From Cephalopachus bancanus (lineage: Eukaryota; Chordata; Mammalia; Primates; Tarsiidae): 64,000 nt of DNA. The notes below the pieces were generated by a model. That model worked only from the letters and a program-made list of their open reading frames with translations, was not told the DNA's origin and made no database searches. Below, piece by piece: positions 33,751 through 44,980 of the stretch; the first letter of the stretch is position 1; the number at the start of each line of letters is the position of its first letter. The DNA is taken from positions 2,914,001 to 2,978,000 of the forward strand of contig JAPVLO010000073.1 in the NCBI GenBank assembly GCA_027257055.1. The letters are read 5' to 3'. The translations under genes and the position numbers were made by a program.

Positions 33751-35651
33751 GCTCTAAACTTCCTTTTTTCTTTCTTTATTTTTGGAGAGAAAAATAGAGC
33801 TTCATCTGGTTAGCAAAAGAAGAAGACAAAGACAGATCATGCTCATTTAAAATATGAGACTGCTTTGACAAGTGTGATGGCAATAGCAATTCAAAAATGA
33901 AGCAATATTAAGAGAATTTATAAAGAAAGTCATTATATGTGAGTGGTAATAGGTGTGTGTATGTGTAGGGGTTCATGTGGGCTGAGTTTTTAAGAGAGTA
34001 GATATTTTAGTCAAAGTACCTGGAAAATAGTACTGTAAAAATGTTGAAGAAGGCTTTAGTTAATAGAGAGAAATTTAAGTTAAGCTCAAAGCATGTTAAG
34101 TTTGAGTTTATGGTGGGGCAGTGGAAGTAAGTAGTTTGTACTGTATTTGGATTAGACTTTAGAAGAGGAACCGCATCTGATCCATAAGATGAAGCCACAA
34201 GAACGAAGAATGGTAAGCAAAGGATAGATCTTGAAATACACTCACAATGAGGAGGGAAGAGAGGAAAGGTTGAGAGTGAGAAAGAAAATAATGTAATACG
34301 ATGGAGGTAAAAGCAAGAAATATTCAGGAAAGAGGAGCTCATCCAAACTCTTTTAAAAAAAGCATCAAAGGAAATGTAGAATACCTAAAGGCATTGGAGT
34401 GAGGTGACCGTAATTGACCTCGGAAAGAGTCATAGTTTCAAAAAAGATTGAAGAACCAAAGCCAGAATACAAAATATTAACGAGTGACTTCGGAGTATAA
34501 AAGGCCACTTTAGTAATGAAAGGTAGAAAGAGGAAACTGAACTGAACAGGGTTAAGACATAAGGAAGGACCATAATCTATAGCATTTGTGTTAGTCATAT
34601 GTTAGCTTTGGGGTTTGGTATGTGTCTTTGTGTGTGTGTTTCTGTGTAGGTGTGTGTGTGCAAGCCCACGTGCTCACTTATGGGCTACTGTCACCTTTCA
34701 TCCATGTATTCACCTACTCCCAATCACACACACTTTTGTTTTATTTTTGCAACTGCTCTAGTTTCATTACTGAAAATTTCTTTTCTATTTTCAATAAAAC
34801 AGAAAAATCTTTATGAAAAAATAGGTTTTAAAGTGAGTTAAGGAAACAAAGTTTTGAAAATTCAATGTTTTTATAGCCAAATATTAGACTGCATTCTGAA
34901 AAGGTCAAACTCTGAAAAGGATATTAAGTAACCAACTCTGTATTATAAATTCTATAATTCTTGGGTACCATTTTAATGATGCCTTTGCAAGTGAGTATTA
35001 CACTTGTTAAAGTTGAAAAAATAACCAACATCCTTATTATTAGTATCTATAAGTAGCAATTAATCTGCTGAGTATCCCAGACATATATATTTAAAGCACA
35101 ATGTGTTACATAAAATCAATGATTGTAAGTTTAATTAACATCAAATGGGAGTTAGCAATTTAACTTCAATTTATAGCCTAAAGGTTAGATGTGCTGAGCT
35201 CATTCCACAATACTGGGGCTATTATAATATTGAACAGTAAATTGACCACTGATGAAAAAATTAGAGAAAAACCGTCTGTAGTTTGGGTAATCTGTGAGAT
35301 TACTACATCCCAGTGAAAATATACTCTTACTTTAAAATTTTAAGAACATTTGCCATTACATGGTAGTACTTAAGTAAAGCTAAAACGTGAAGTCCAGTCT
35401 ATTTCTAGGCATAATGAGAAAAATGCAATCACATTAACAGCAGTTGGTCTTACCCATCTGACTTCAATCCAATTCTGACTTTTATATCACTGTTCAGGTT
35501 ACCAGATGCTGGGGGCGAATTCTCTGTAGTGTTTATGATCTTACACTCAGGAATCAAGATTATTTATGTCCTTTTCTGCCCTTCTTAAGATACTTAAAAT
35601 ATCTCATATGTTATTTTGTTGGTGTCCAATCTGTTTCACTGGTTTCTTTTC
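33751..35651. other. Unassigned DNA
   Basis: 34000-34600 is purine-rich and single-copy-looking. 34620-34665 is an imperfect TG-rich stretch. No gene recognised. Confidence 0.45.
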
Positions 35652-35653
35652 TT

Positions 35654-35944
35654 CTTTTTTTTTTTTTTTTTGAGTTGGAGTCTCACTCTGTCGCCCAGAC
35701 TGGAGTGCAGTGGCCACTCCCGGCCACCGTAGCCTCAACCTGCTGGGCTCCAGCGATTCTTCCACCTCAGCCTTCCGAGTAGCCGGAATTACAGGCATGT
35801 GCTACCATGCCCGGCTGATTTTTTGGTTTATTGTAGAGATCAGGTCTCGCTGCCCAGGCGGGTCTCGAACCCGTGGGCTCAGGCAATCCACTCACCTCAG
35901 CCTCCCAAAGGCACGGGATTACAGGCTGAGCCACTGGGCCCGGC
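35654..35944 (-). mobile_element. Lineage-specific Alu, minus strand
   Basis: Full dimer, poly(T) then GAGTTGGAGTCTCACTCTG. It has the hairpin form GTGGCCACTCCCGGCCAC, and GGATTACAGGCTGAGCC at the right. Possible weak target-site duplication TCACTGGTTTC/TCACTGTTTC. Confidence 0.96.
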
Positions 35945-36263
35945 TTCTCACTGTTTCTATCCTTGTTCTGCCTGCTTTTAATTTTTTCTTGTGATTTTTA
36001 CTTTTGTAAACTCAACAAACTTGTATGATAAATTCTGTCAAATTTGCACAGCCTAGGGAAAAATGGGATATAAAACAAAACAACAACATCTTATATAGAA
36101 AAGTTTTGCAAACCACCTTTTAAATGTTCATATCTCTAAAAGGCAAGACAAGAGAACATTATATTTCTGTTGTTGATTTTTTCATGGGTGAGGTTATGCT
36201 TATATAAACTTTTAGAATTTGCATTCCCTGCAGGTATATCCACTTATAAACTTATTTTCTTAA
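35945..36263. other. Unassigned DNA between two Alus
   Basis: AT-rich; nothing recognised. The flanking Alus are in opposite orientation about 330 bases apart. Confidence 0.5.
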
Positions 36264-36274
36264 CATACACTTAG

Positions 36275-36576
36275 TCCGGGCGCAGTGACTCATGCCTGTA
36301 ATCCCAGCACTTTGGTAGTCTGATGTGAGAGGATTGCCTGAGCCCATGAGTTCGAGATCAGCCTGAGCAACTTGGCAAGACCTCATCTCTACAATAAATC
36401 AGAAAATCAGCTGGGTGTGATGGTGTATGCCTGTAGTTTCAGCTACTTGGAAGGCTGAGGCGAAAGGATCACCTGAGCCCAGCAGGTTAAGGTTGCAGTG
36501 GCCATGAGCATGCCACTGCACTTCAGCCTGGGCGACAGAGTGAGACTCCAAACCAAAAAAACAAGACCAAAAAACC
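36275..36576 (+). mobile_element. Alu, early intermediate form, plus strand
   Basis: The left arm is classic (GACTCATGCCTGTAATCCC, AGCACTTTGG), but it has CTACAATAAATC before the right arm and a GAGACTCCAAAC end as in the derived family. Target-site duplication CATACACTTAG at 36264-36274 and 36577-36587. Confidence 0.95.
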
Positions 36577-36587
36577 CATACACTTAG

Positions 36588-37084
36588 ATCTTGTTTTTTC
36601 TATCAGAGCTTCAGAAATCAATGATGTCATAATAGTTACAAAGAAGACAGGAATTTTTTAAAATTAAAAAGAGAGATACTATTTAGGCATAACAAATAAA
36701 AAATATGGAATATGAAATTACAAAGAGAATAAGCATTTGGTAAAAGTATAGTGAAAAAGTGACAAAATTAAACAAAGAAAGAAACACAAAAGTAAATTCA
36801 CTCTAAACCTTTTAACAGGGTAAGTCATATATTAATTTGTGGACCATGTAAATTTCATATTCAGAATTCAAAGACTCAAATTTTGTGTTCTTTCTTTCTT
36901 GTGCCCTTTCTTGCCCATTTTGTCACCTTGTGCCTTTGTGATACTCCTTCCTCATATATGTGCCCTTGAAATATTTGCTTTCATTAAGAATTATAAAAAA
37001 AAAGGCCTGTACCACAGATTTTTCTCTTACTTTCCATTTTGTAGGCATATATAGTCTATAGATTACACTGCAGAGTTCATGTCA
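36588..37084. other. Unassigned DNA
   Basis: AT-rich; no repeat or gene recognised. Confidence 0.45.
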
Positions 37085-37255
37085 TACCACTGTTTCATGG
37101 ATGTCACATCTTGCCTCTTACTAGAAAATTTTCCCTTGAGGACAAGGCCCAAGTTTACTGCTTTCTTTGAAACTTCAAAGTAGTCAGTCTGCTGATGTGC
37201 CAACTCAGTAGGTACTCAGTAAATGTTAATTGGTTGAATAAATGAACCAATGAAA
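37085..37255 (+). mobile_element. L2 3' end, plus strand
   Basis: CTAGAAAATTTTCCCTTGAGGA, then AGTAGGTACTCAGTAAATG and TTGGTTGAATAAATGAACC, the typical L2 3' terminus. Confidence 0.65.
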
Positions 37256-38707
37256 GGAATGCAAATTATTTCACCTTTTTAAGAATGATTAATCTAGTCT
37301 TCTTTTGGACTAGTTTGAATTGCTGTAAGGACATTGGGGTCTTTTGTGATTTAACTTACATTTTGTTTTAGAGATTATATATGGTGGCTAGTTTTCTAGT
37401 CATGATGATACTCATTTTTGTAGTATACCTTTTGGACATGGGATTAGAGATCTAATCTTGCAAACGGTCATTCAATGTCTATTGAGGTAACCTATGTTTT
37501 CTACTTAAAAACAAAAATACAATGAGTAAAACGAGCATTAATAACCATCATAGATATCTGCTTTGCTTAGTTGGTGGAGATGGCCCAATTCAATCAAATC
37601 AATGAACTTGTATTAATATGGTGAGTATCTCCTTTGGTGGTGCCCTGATTTTATGCCTGTTGGAAACTACAAAGAAAGGAGGTATACTGAGTAAAACTTT
37701 AAGTCTTACACACATACACACATCAATCTTTTTAAACTTTGGGTGTTAAAAATTTACCATAATGAGAAAAAAATACTTCAGTTGAAAAATAAAATGCGAA
37801 AATATCTGCTTATACTTATACTGCCTCAGGTAGCATGTTTATTTTAGAATTAATGGGACATGAAAGGTGTACTTACTAGCATTTTTGTCTATTTAAGTCT
37901 GCAGCTCCAAAGCACTGTTTTAATCCTGTTAAAGCTAATTGAATGGTCTGCAGGCTTTGTCAGTTAGGTGAAGTTCACGTTGTAACTAGTATTAAAGGAG
38001 TAGATATATAATAACCAAACAGTAACATCGAATTCATGCCATTTATTCTTCTTGCTTGAACCTTAGGGCAGCCTGAAAAAGAGGGCTTTCTGAGTTCATA
38101 GGGCAATTCATTGGAGACATTGGAATGAGATCTGATCTCTGAAAGGACAATTAGTAAGTTTAAAAAAAAGGTCCCTATGTTTGGAGTTTAAATTATGTCT
38201 TTATGGGAGACCTAGTACCTCCACTGGAGACAAAGGTCTGACAGTGTTTCCATTAAAACACCACTTTGCAGAGCAAACACTTTCACTGCAAGAATTTGCT
38301 CCGGGCTAAAGTTGGCATCAAGATTCTAGCCTGGAAGCGATTTTGTTTGAGAGATTCCATTTGGCCAGTTTAGCTTAATGGTTAAAGGGGCTGAATAATA
38401 TGTGTCCTATAGCTTTTTTTTTTTCTTTTTAGTGTAGTTATCAAATTATTTTTTTGAATGGCATTTACAACTGGTCATATTTTTCTGTACAACTACATAG
38501 ATGCATGTTTATAAAAAGAGGAGTTTGAATCAATGCACATTTGAAACCTTGAATGATTTTTTGTGTGAGCTAAGTAATTTGAATTCTTGTATTTTATTTA
38601 TTTATTTAAAAAAAAATTTCAGGTTGGAACTTTTTCTCTGTTTAGAGTGTAACTAATTCAATTTTGACATGTATTTGGAAGCTAAATATCTTTGTTCATA
38701 TGGGGTC
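37256..38707. other. Unassigned, partly single-copy-looking DNA
   Basis: 37890-38400 has few repeats and homeodomain-type words (GCTAATTGAATGG), but no firm regulatory signal. No gene recognised. Confidence 0.4.
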
Positions 38708-38723
38708 CTGAGTCTCTATTTTT

Positions 38724-38998
38724 TGTTTTTTTTGAGTTGGAGTCTCACTCTGTCGCCCAGACTGGAGTGCAGTGGCCACCGCAGCCTCGACCTGCTGGGC
38801 TCTGGCGATCCTTCCGACTCAGCCTTCCGAGTAGCCGGAATTACAGGCATGCGCTACCATGCCCGGCTGATTTTTTTTTTTTTATTGTAGAGATGAGGTC
38901 TCGCTGCCCAGGCAGGTCTCGAACCCGCGGGCTCAGGCAATCCACTCACCTCAGCCTCCCAAAGGCGCGGGATTACAGGCTGAGCCACCGAGCCCGGC
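38724..38998 (-). mobile_element. Lineage-specific Alu lacking the hairpin, minus strand
   Basis: Full-length except that the right-arm GTGGCC..GGCCAC hairpin is reduced to GTGGCCAC (10 bases missing). CAAAGGCGCGGGATTACAG and GGCTGAGCC at the right. Perfect target-site duplication CTGAGTCTCTATTTTT (38708-38723, 39000-39015), so a young insertion. Confidence 0.97.
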
Positions 38999-39015
38999 TC
39001 TGAGTCTCTATTTTT

Positions 39016-40224
39016 ATTCTCTCATGAAAAGATTTGTAAATAAAAAATGTTGAATTTTCTAATGGCAGAGACATTATGAACTTTATGAATTACTTATAGT
39101 AAGATTGCTTGTCCTGTTAGTGATGACTTAACACTAGCTTAACTTTTCTGGGAGAAAAATAAATTGGGGCAAAATACAATTCTAAACTTTATGTGAAAAG
39201 CAGGATCAATAACTTATTTCACTATTTATATAACATTTACTTTTATTAAGAATCCTACATTGTTAAATAGTATCTACAACAATTAAAAGTTCTGTATAAC
39301 CTAATCTATGAAACTTCAGAAAGGAGACCCCTCTTGATGCTAATGCTTTCTCTCACTGCTATTCAGTGTTCTTCACACACTTCTGATTTATATAATGCAG
39401 TTCCTTGGATAACTTTTTATGAATAAGGAATAGGAAGAACAAGTACTTTTTTGTATATTCTTTTTGAAGTCTATAGTTCGGATCTCCAGAATGATCTCTC
39501 TAATCTCTTACCATCACATGATTCTATTGGTAAATATTTTTGAGCACCTGCAAATTATCAATGTCTTATTATATTGCAACATTTTTACTCATAATATTGT
39601 ACTAATATATTTTCAGATAAACTATAGCTTTGTCTTTAGAAAAAAAGTGATAATTTGAGTATTTTCTACTTTCACCGCATGTGGAACCTCATTTTGTAGA
39701 CCAGCACCCTAGATATCAGCTGCCTTTTTGTGTAATATTTTGTATATCTGAAAGAAGCCATCCTGGTCTTCAGGGGTTAGGAATCTCTTCCTAAAGGGCT
39801 GGATTTATGTGATGCATACTTTTGCACCCTGGACCTCTGAACAGAAAAGAAGTTCTAGACAGAAGAAAAATATTAACTTATTTGCTTTAAAATAAGCATT
39901 TCCAAACTTTTCTATTTGTGTGCATCCCCCCCGACCCCATAGCTAGTGGTTTTGACGTCTACCAGTCCTCAATGCCCAGTTTCAGTGGCCCTTTTTCAGA
40001 GAAACTTTCCTTTGTCTGTTTGCAACCTCAGTAGAAATTATGTCTTGTCTCCTGAATAACCACTTGAATTTCTATTTTAAGAATGACTATAATCTGCCTT
40101 AAATATCAGAGTTTTTCTTATATATGTACAGTCTTCAGTTCACTAGCTTATGTGTTTGTAGCCTATAAAGCTAATGCATATTTCTTCGTTATATTCCAAT
40201 CTATGCCAATGGCAGTGATTTGTG
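39016..40224. other. Unassigned DNA
   Basis: AT-rich; no repeat or gene recognised. Confidence 0.45.
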
Positions 40225-40500
40225 CTTAACAGTCACTCAGCAAACACTCTTTATACTACCACAAAAACTTTTCAATGGTCTCTTGCTTAAGAGTCAACCT
40301 CTTTTGATCATCTTCCATAATCTGGTATATTATCTTCTTGAAGTAGAGTTCCAATTATACCATTCTTCCACTAAAAACTTGTTTTGGCTATCCTACCAAT
40401 TAAGTATACTTTCTTTGTCCTTGTATTCAAGGCCTTAAGTAGTCCAGTCCCTTCCTACTTTTCCAAGACTAGTTCTTTACTGCTTCTTATGGGCCATATT
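40225..40500 (+). mobile_element. L2-like fragment, plus strand
   Basis: AAAACTTTTCAATGGTCTC, AAGAGTCAACCTCTTTTGAT, CATCTTCCATAATCTGG and TTCAAGGCCTTAAGTAGTCC follow the order of the L2 3' region (a subtype of it). Confidence 0.5.
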
Positions 40501-40729
40501 TCAAGTGAATATATTATACTCACTATTCATCAAATATGTTCAATACTTCTCTGTGAGAAATACTATAGAGTATGTATAGATTAGGAGGATAGAGATTGCT
40601 TTCAGTTGCTATAGATTTAAATAAGTATATACCAAAGTAATGATGAAATATTAGTATGATAAGCACTGTAGTGAATTTATAGTTGCATGGACAACTATAC
40701 ACAAGGAGATTAATAATAGGAGAGAGTAA

Positions 40730-41018
40730 GCCGGGCTCGGTGGCTCAGCCTGTAATCCTGTGCTTTGGGAGGCTGAGGTGAGTGGATTGCCTGAGCCCGC
40801 AGGTTCGAGACCCACCTGGGCAACTTGGCGAGACCTCATACAATAAATCAAAAAATTAGCTGGGCGTGGTAGTGCGTGCCTGTAGTTCTGGCTCCTTGGA
40901 AGCCTGAGGCGGAAGGATTGCCAGAGCCCAGCAGGTCGAGGCTGCGGTGGCCACTGCACTCCAGTCTGGGCGACAGAGTGAGACTCCAACTCAAAAAAAA
41001 AAAAAAAAAAAAAAAAAA
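40730..41018 (+). mobile_element. Lineage-specific Alu lacking the hairpin, plus strand
   Basis: Starts GCCGGGCTCGGTGGCTCAGC, carries CTGCGGTGGCCACTGCAC (hairpin reduced) and ends GAGACTCCAACTC with an uninterrupted A tail of about 27. Perfect target-site duplication AGGAGAGAGTAA at 40718-40729 and 41019-41030. Right flank repeats a TAATAATAG-type unit. Confidence 0.97.
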
Positions 41019-41030
41019 AGGAGAGAGTAA

Positions 41031-41449
41031 TTAATAATAGAAGAGAGTAAGTACAATAATAGGAGAGGGTTGTCCAATTTTGCATAATCATTAAATCTAC
41101 GAACTGAGACGTGGAACCATAGTCAACTATGTCCAAAGTCCTTGCACTTAACTAGTGCATTTTCCTCTCTGTTTCATTTCTCCATCACTCTCCTGCCCAA
41201 CTCCCATCTGTGTGTGTGCATATCTTAGATGACAATATTAAATACATTAAATACATATATATTTCAGTTATCTGAAATGATTGACTAAGATAAAAAGAAA
41301 CAAGTGTAAATGTTAAGCTCTTTATTTATTTTTAAAAAATCAATATTATAACCACAAAATTGGGTAGACATAGTTTAGCATTAGCTTGTGTGAAAAAGAA
41401 ATGAGTTTTACTTGACCACAAAAAATAATAACCAAGATTTATTAAAACA
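41031..41449. other. Unassigned DNA
   Basis: Starts with two more imperfect copies of the 20-bp unit seen before the Alu; otherwise nothing recognised. Confidence 0.45.
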
Positions 41450-41570
41450 TTTCTAGGTAGTTTTAAAAAAGTTTTACATATATTTACTCTACTGATCTAT
41501 ACAATAGCCCTAAGAGGTGGATACTGTTCTCATTTATATATAAAGAAACTGAAGAACACAGGAGTAACTC
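41450..41570 (+). mobile_element. MIR fragment, plus strand
   Basis: CTATACAATAGCCCTAAGAGG, TGGATACTGTTCTCATTTAT and AAAGAAACTGAAGAACACAGG follow MIR. Confidence 0.65.
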
Positions 41571-41599
41571 CTACCATGTACTCATTTTTGGAGGTGTGT

Positions 41600-41990
41600 C
41601 AATAACTAAGGCAGCTCGTCTTATCAGACAGTTGGTAGTCTAATTAGAAAGAGAGTGAAAAGAGAGAGAATTACAATAAACTTTAAGAAGTTCAGTAATA
41701 GAGGTCAGCAGAAGTTCTAAGCACCATAGAGAGTAGAGGTGGGGTTCAATTCATTTTTTGAGAAGTTTAGAGAATGCTTCCCAAAACAAGTTATCCCTAG
41801 GTAGATAAGTGAGAGACAGTAAGACTGGAATAGTAGGGGTTGAGGAAAATACACTCCAGGCATAGGAAACAGCAGGCGCAACAGCTCTTAGGTGAGAGAA
41901 AGATCATGAAGAGCTTGACAAGAAAGTTCTATGAAGAATGGTGAAAGAATAAGTTATATATTTATCTCAGAGATTAGATTTAAAGGGAAT
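41600..41990 (-). mobile_element. L2 fragment, minus strand
   Basis: GCTTCCCAAAACAAG, ACTCCAGGCATAGGAAACAGC and AAGATCATGAAGAGCTTGAC match the reverse complement of the L2 3' region in order. Confidence 0.6.
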
Positions 41991-44629
41991 TGTGATAACA
42001 AGTATTTTTTTGAAGAATTGCTATATGGATGGAATAATCTTATTCCAGGAGGAATAATGACAAACAGAGATTAACATGCAGGAGTTAGTATGTGGTAGTT
42101 TACAGTTTTAGATTAAAAATAAATGTTTAAGCAATTAGATTGATAAAACAACAGAAGGGGGTTGAGATACCTGTTCCTGAAGGCATTTAATTACAGGTTG
42201 AAAGATTTTTCCTTTTTCATGTATAGTAAAAGGTTTTTTTTTTCCTTTCTTCCATTGAAAAGCAATGTAAATTTTCCTCAAAGGTATTTTCTACCTCACC
42301 TACCCCTGAAACCATTACTAGATTGGCAAGTGTGACGTTAAGATAATGAACAATGGAATGTAGTTCTTTAATTTGCTGAGGATAGAACTTATAGAAAAGG
42401 ACCGATAATATTTGAAGTTCAATTTGTGAGCAATCTTGTAGCTCATGGGTCAAAAGTCTATGTATTTTGGAGAAAGAGTAAGGGGATATTAAACCATGGT
42501 CTTATATTAAATACACTTTCAATTTGACATAGAGTCTAGAATAGACAATGCAGGCAATATCGGACAGTATTTCCTGGTATCTTTGATATTCTGTTTTGAT
42601 AAAAATACCTATTTGGAGGCCCCAAACATTAAATGTGATAATTTTTATTTCTTAATTTTTACCTGAACCACTCCCTTAAAAGAGGAATAATTTCATTTGA
42701 TACATAAAATGTTCTAGTATTTAACACCATTTTAATATAGTTTATTCTGAATAAGTGTATTTAAAGCACAGTTTCATTGGGATAAAACTCTGGGTCCAAG
42801 GGTGTGATTTGGGGGTATCTAGGCTTAGTTGGAAGTTTTTAAGCAGTGGCTGTATCTTCCTTCCCATGATCTCCAGTCAATTGTGGACCACGTGCCAGAC
42901 AGTTTTGCAATAAAGTTCCCAATAGTGGTTCAAATAGTGGCAGATTAAACCAGAGAGTTAATACATTTTACCAATGGAAAATAATTCAATTATAGTGCTG
43001 CTGTTCTTCGGCTGTCACTTCACTTCTTTTACATTTGCTAGATTCAGAGCTATCTCATCTATAGATTCAGGAAGGAATATGTTGGAAGTATTGGAAGTAT
43101 AATCTTGTGAGACATGTAACACAAATGTGAGAGCAGTAATTGTATGATTATATGATTTCCATTCTATTTCACTGCACGCTGTTTACTAGTAGTTTACAAA
43201 TTGTAGAAGGGAGTTTAAAAATCATGACTTGACAGAACATTCCAGTTTCTCTGTTTCCTGTCAGGTGCTGAGTTACCATTCTTTTAGAAACTGGTCCCTG
43301 GAGATAAGATGTGTCTTACAGCGTTACAACTTGGAAAACAGTTGGGTGGGGTACTCATAAAGAAACATTCAAGATCTTAAATGATAATAGCATGAAATGG
43401 TGAACGTGCCAAATACCTTTACTTGGTCATTATACAACATTTGTCTGTACCAAAACATCAAAATTTACCTGATAAATATGTATAATTACAATGTGTTACT
43501 AAAAAAGTAATACAAAATGAAGATAAGAGCAACTGAATGCTCATTTCTCAAATCTTTTGGTCCTGAATATGGTATCCTTATTTTAGGAAAGTGCCCATTA
43601 TATGATTAACCAGAAATAGAGAGGGATGAATATTTACTTTGACAAATTTAGGGCAGGGAGAGGAAGGGGATTGGAATAAATTCTGGGGGGACTAAATGTT
43701 AATCTAAGGTATGCCCATCTTTATTTCAAATGTGGAACTTTGAGTTAAGAGAGGAAAAATCATTAGAATGAAAATACTTTTAAAAACTATCATTTACCTT
43801 TTATTTTCATCAGGAAAAGTAGCTTAATATCTTAATAAATCATATGTGAAAGAAGTTAAATTTAAAAAAGAATAATTGGCATTCTTAAAATGAGAAATAG
43901 GCAAGCCACAGTTTCTGTAAGATATATTTTACAGTGGTTATGTAAGAGTCAATTAATTCACAGAACTATTTTTTGCCATCCTAATGTTAATGTTAGAGCA
44001 TCTTATAAAAGAGAGGTTAAAAGGATACATTTAATAACTTTGGAATCATGGTTGGTTATTTCTGTGTTAGCTTTATCAAAAGGTCAATCTGAAAAGTTGT
44101 CATTGATAACACTGTGAATGAATTAACTATATACATTTTACACACAGTTCCAGCTAAAGGTGAAATCTATGTAACTTTAAATGAATGATTGGTCTGACCT
44201 CAGTGAAGGTAATAATTTCATCTTAGCTTCGTTTTGGGTTTATTTTATTCTTGTGACATTTAATGAAATCTATAAACAAACTTAAAAAAAATTTGTTCAA
44301 CAATTTTATACTTTGAGCTTTTCAACATATTTTTATTTAAACCATTATATTATTGGCCTGTTCTTTTGACACAGTTGCCTTGTAGAGTATGGGATTCTAT
44401 CATCTGTTTAAAGGAAATTAACAAATGCAATCCATTGGGTAGAACCAGTTCTATAAATTATAATTTTAAGTAAAGTTTTATGAGTATGTGCAAAGAAGTC
44501 TCTCTACCATAGAAAAAAAATTATAAAATTTATAGAATTTCTATTTAAAAACTGATCACTGCTTCACTTCCCTCTGCATTTAAAACCTCTTGAACATATT
44601 CTCAGCAGTACAAAAATCAATTACATTGT
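41991..44629. other. Unassigned AT-rich DNA
   Basis: About 2.6 kb with no recognised repeat. The 75-codon frame at 43890 has no context. No gene recognised. Confidence 0.45.
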
Positions 44630-44980
44630 ATGCATTGTTGCTTAAATAAAATATAACTCCTTTTCATAGTCTAAAACATTCTTCATGATCTGGTCTCTAT
44701 CTATCTTCCTAATAGAGTCCTAAGTCATTTGTCTCACCTTTCATCAAACTAACATGCTTACTTCTAATAGTTTGCACATGCCGTTCCCTCTGTCCTGTTC
44801 ATCGCTGTTCTTCAAGTTGATGGTCCTTTTTGTTTTTCCTTTCTTCAAGGTAGCCCCTGTTTACATGTATGTGTATTAGTGTTTGTTTATTTGTTGGTCT
44901 TCTGATACCTCCATTAGCCTGAGGCAGCAAATGTGTGATATAGTGTAGCTGCTCAATAATTATTAATTAATGAAAACACA
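44630..44980 (+). mobile_element. L2 3' region, plus strand
   Basis: ATTCTTCATGATCTGGTCTC, TTTGCACATGCCGTTCCCTC, TTCTTCAAGTTGATG, and the end GCTGCTCAATAATTATTAATT are in L2 order. Confidence 0.65.

Noticed and set aside
40651..41136. 161-codon antisense open frame
   Set aside because: Almost entirely Alu antisense plus its poly(A) tail read as Phe; a well-known artefact.
43890..44117. 75-codon frame in single-copy-looking DNA
   Set aside because: No motif, no splice pair and no related frame nearby.
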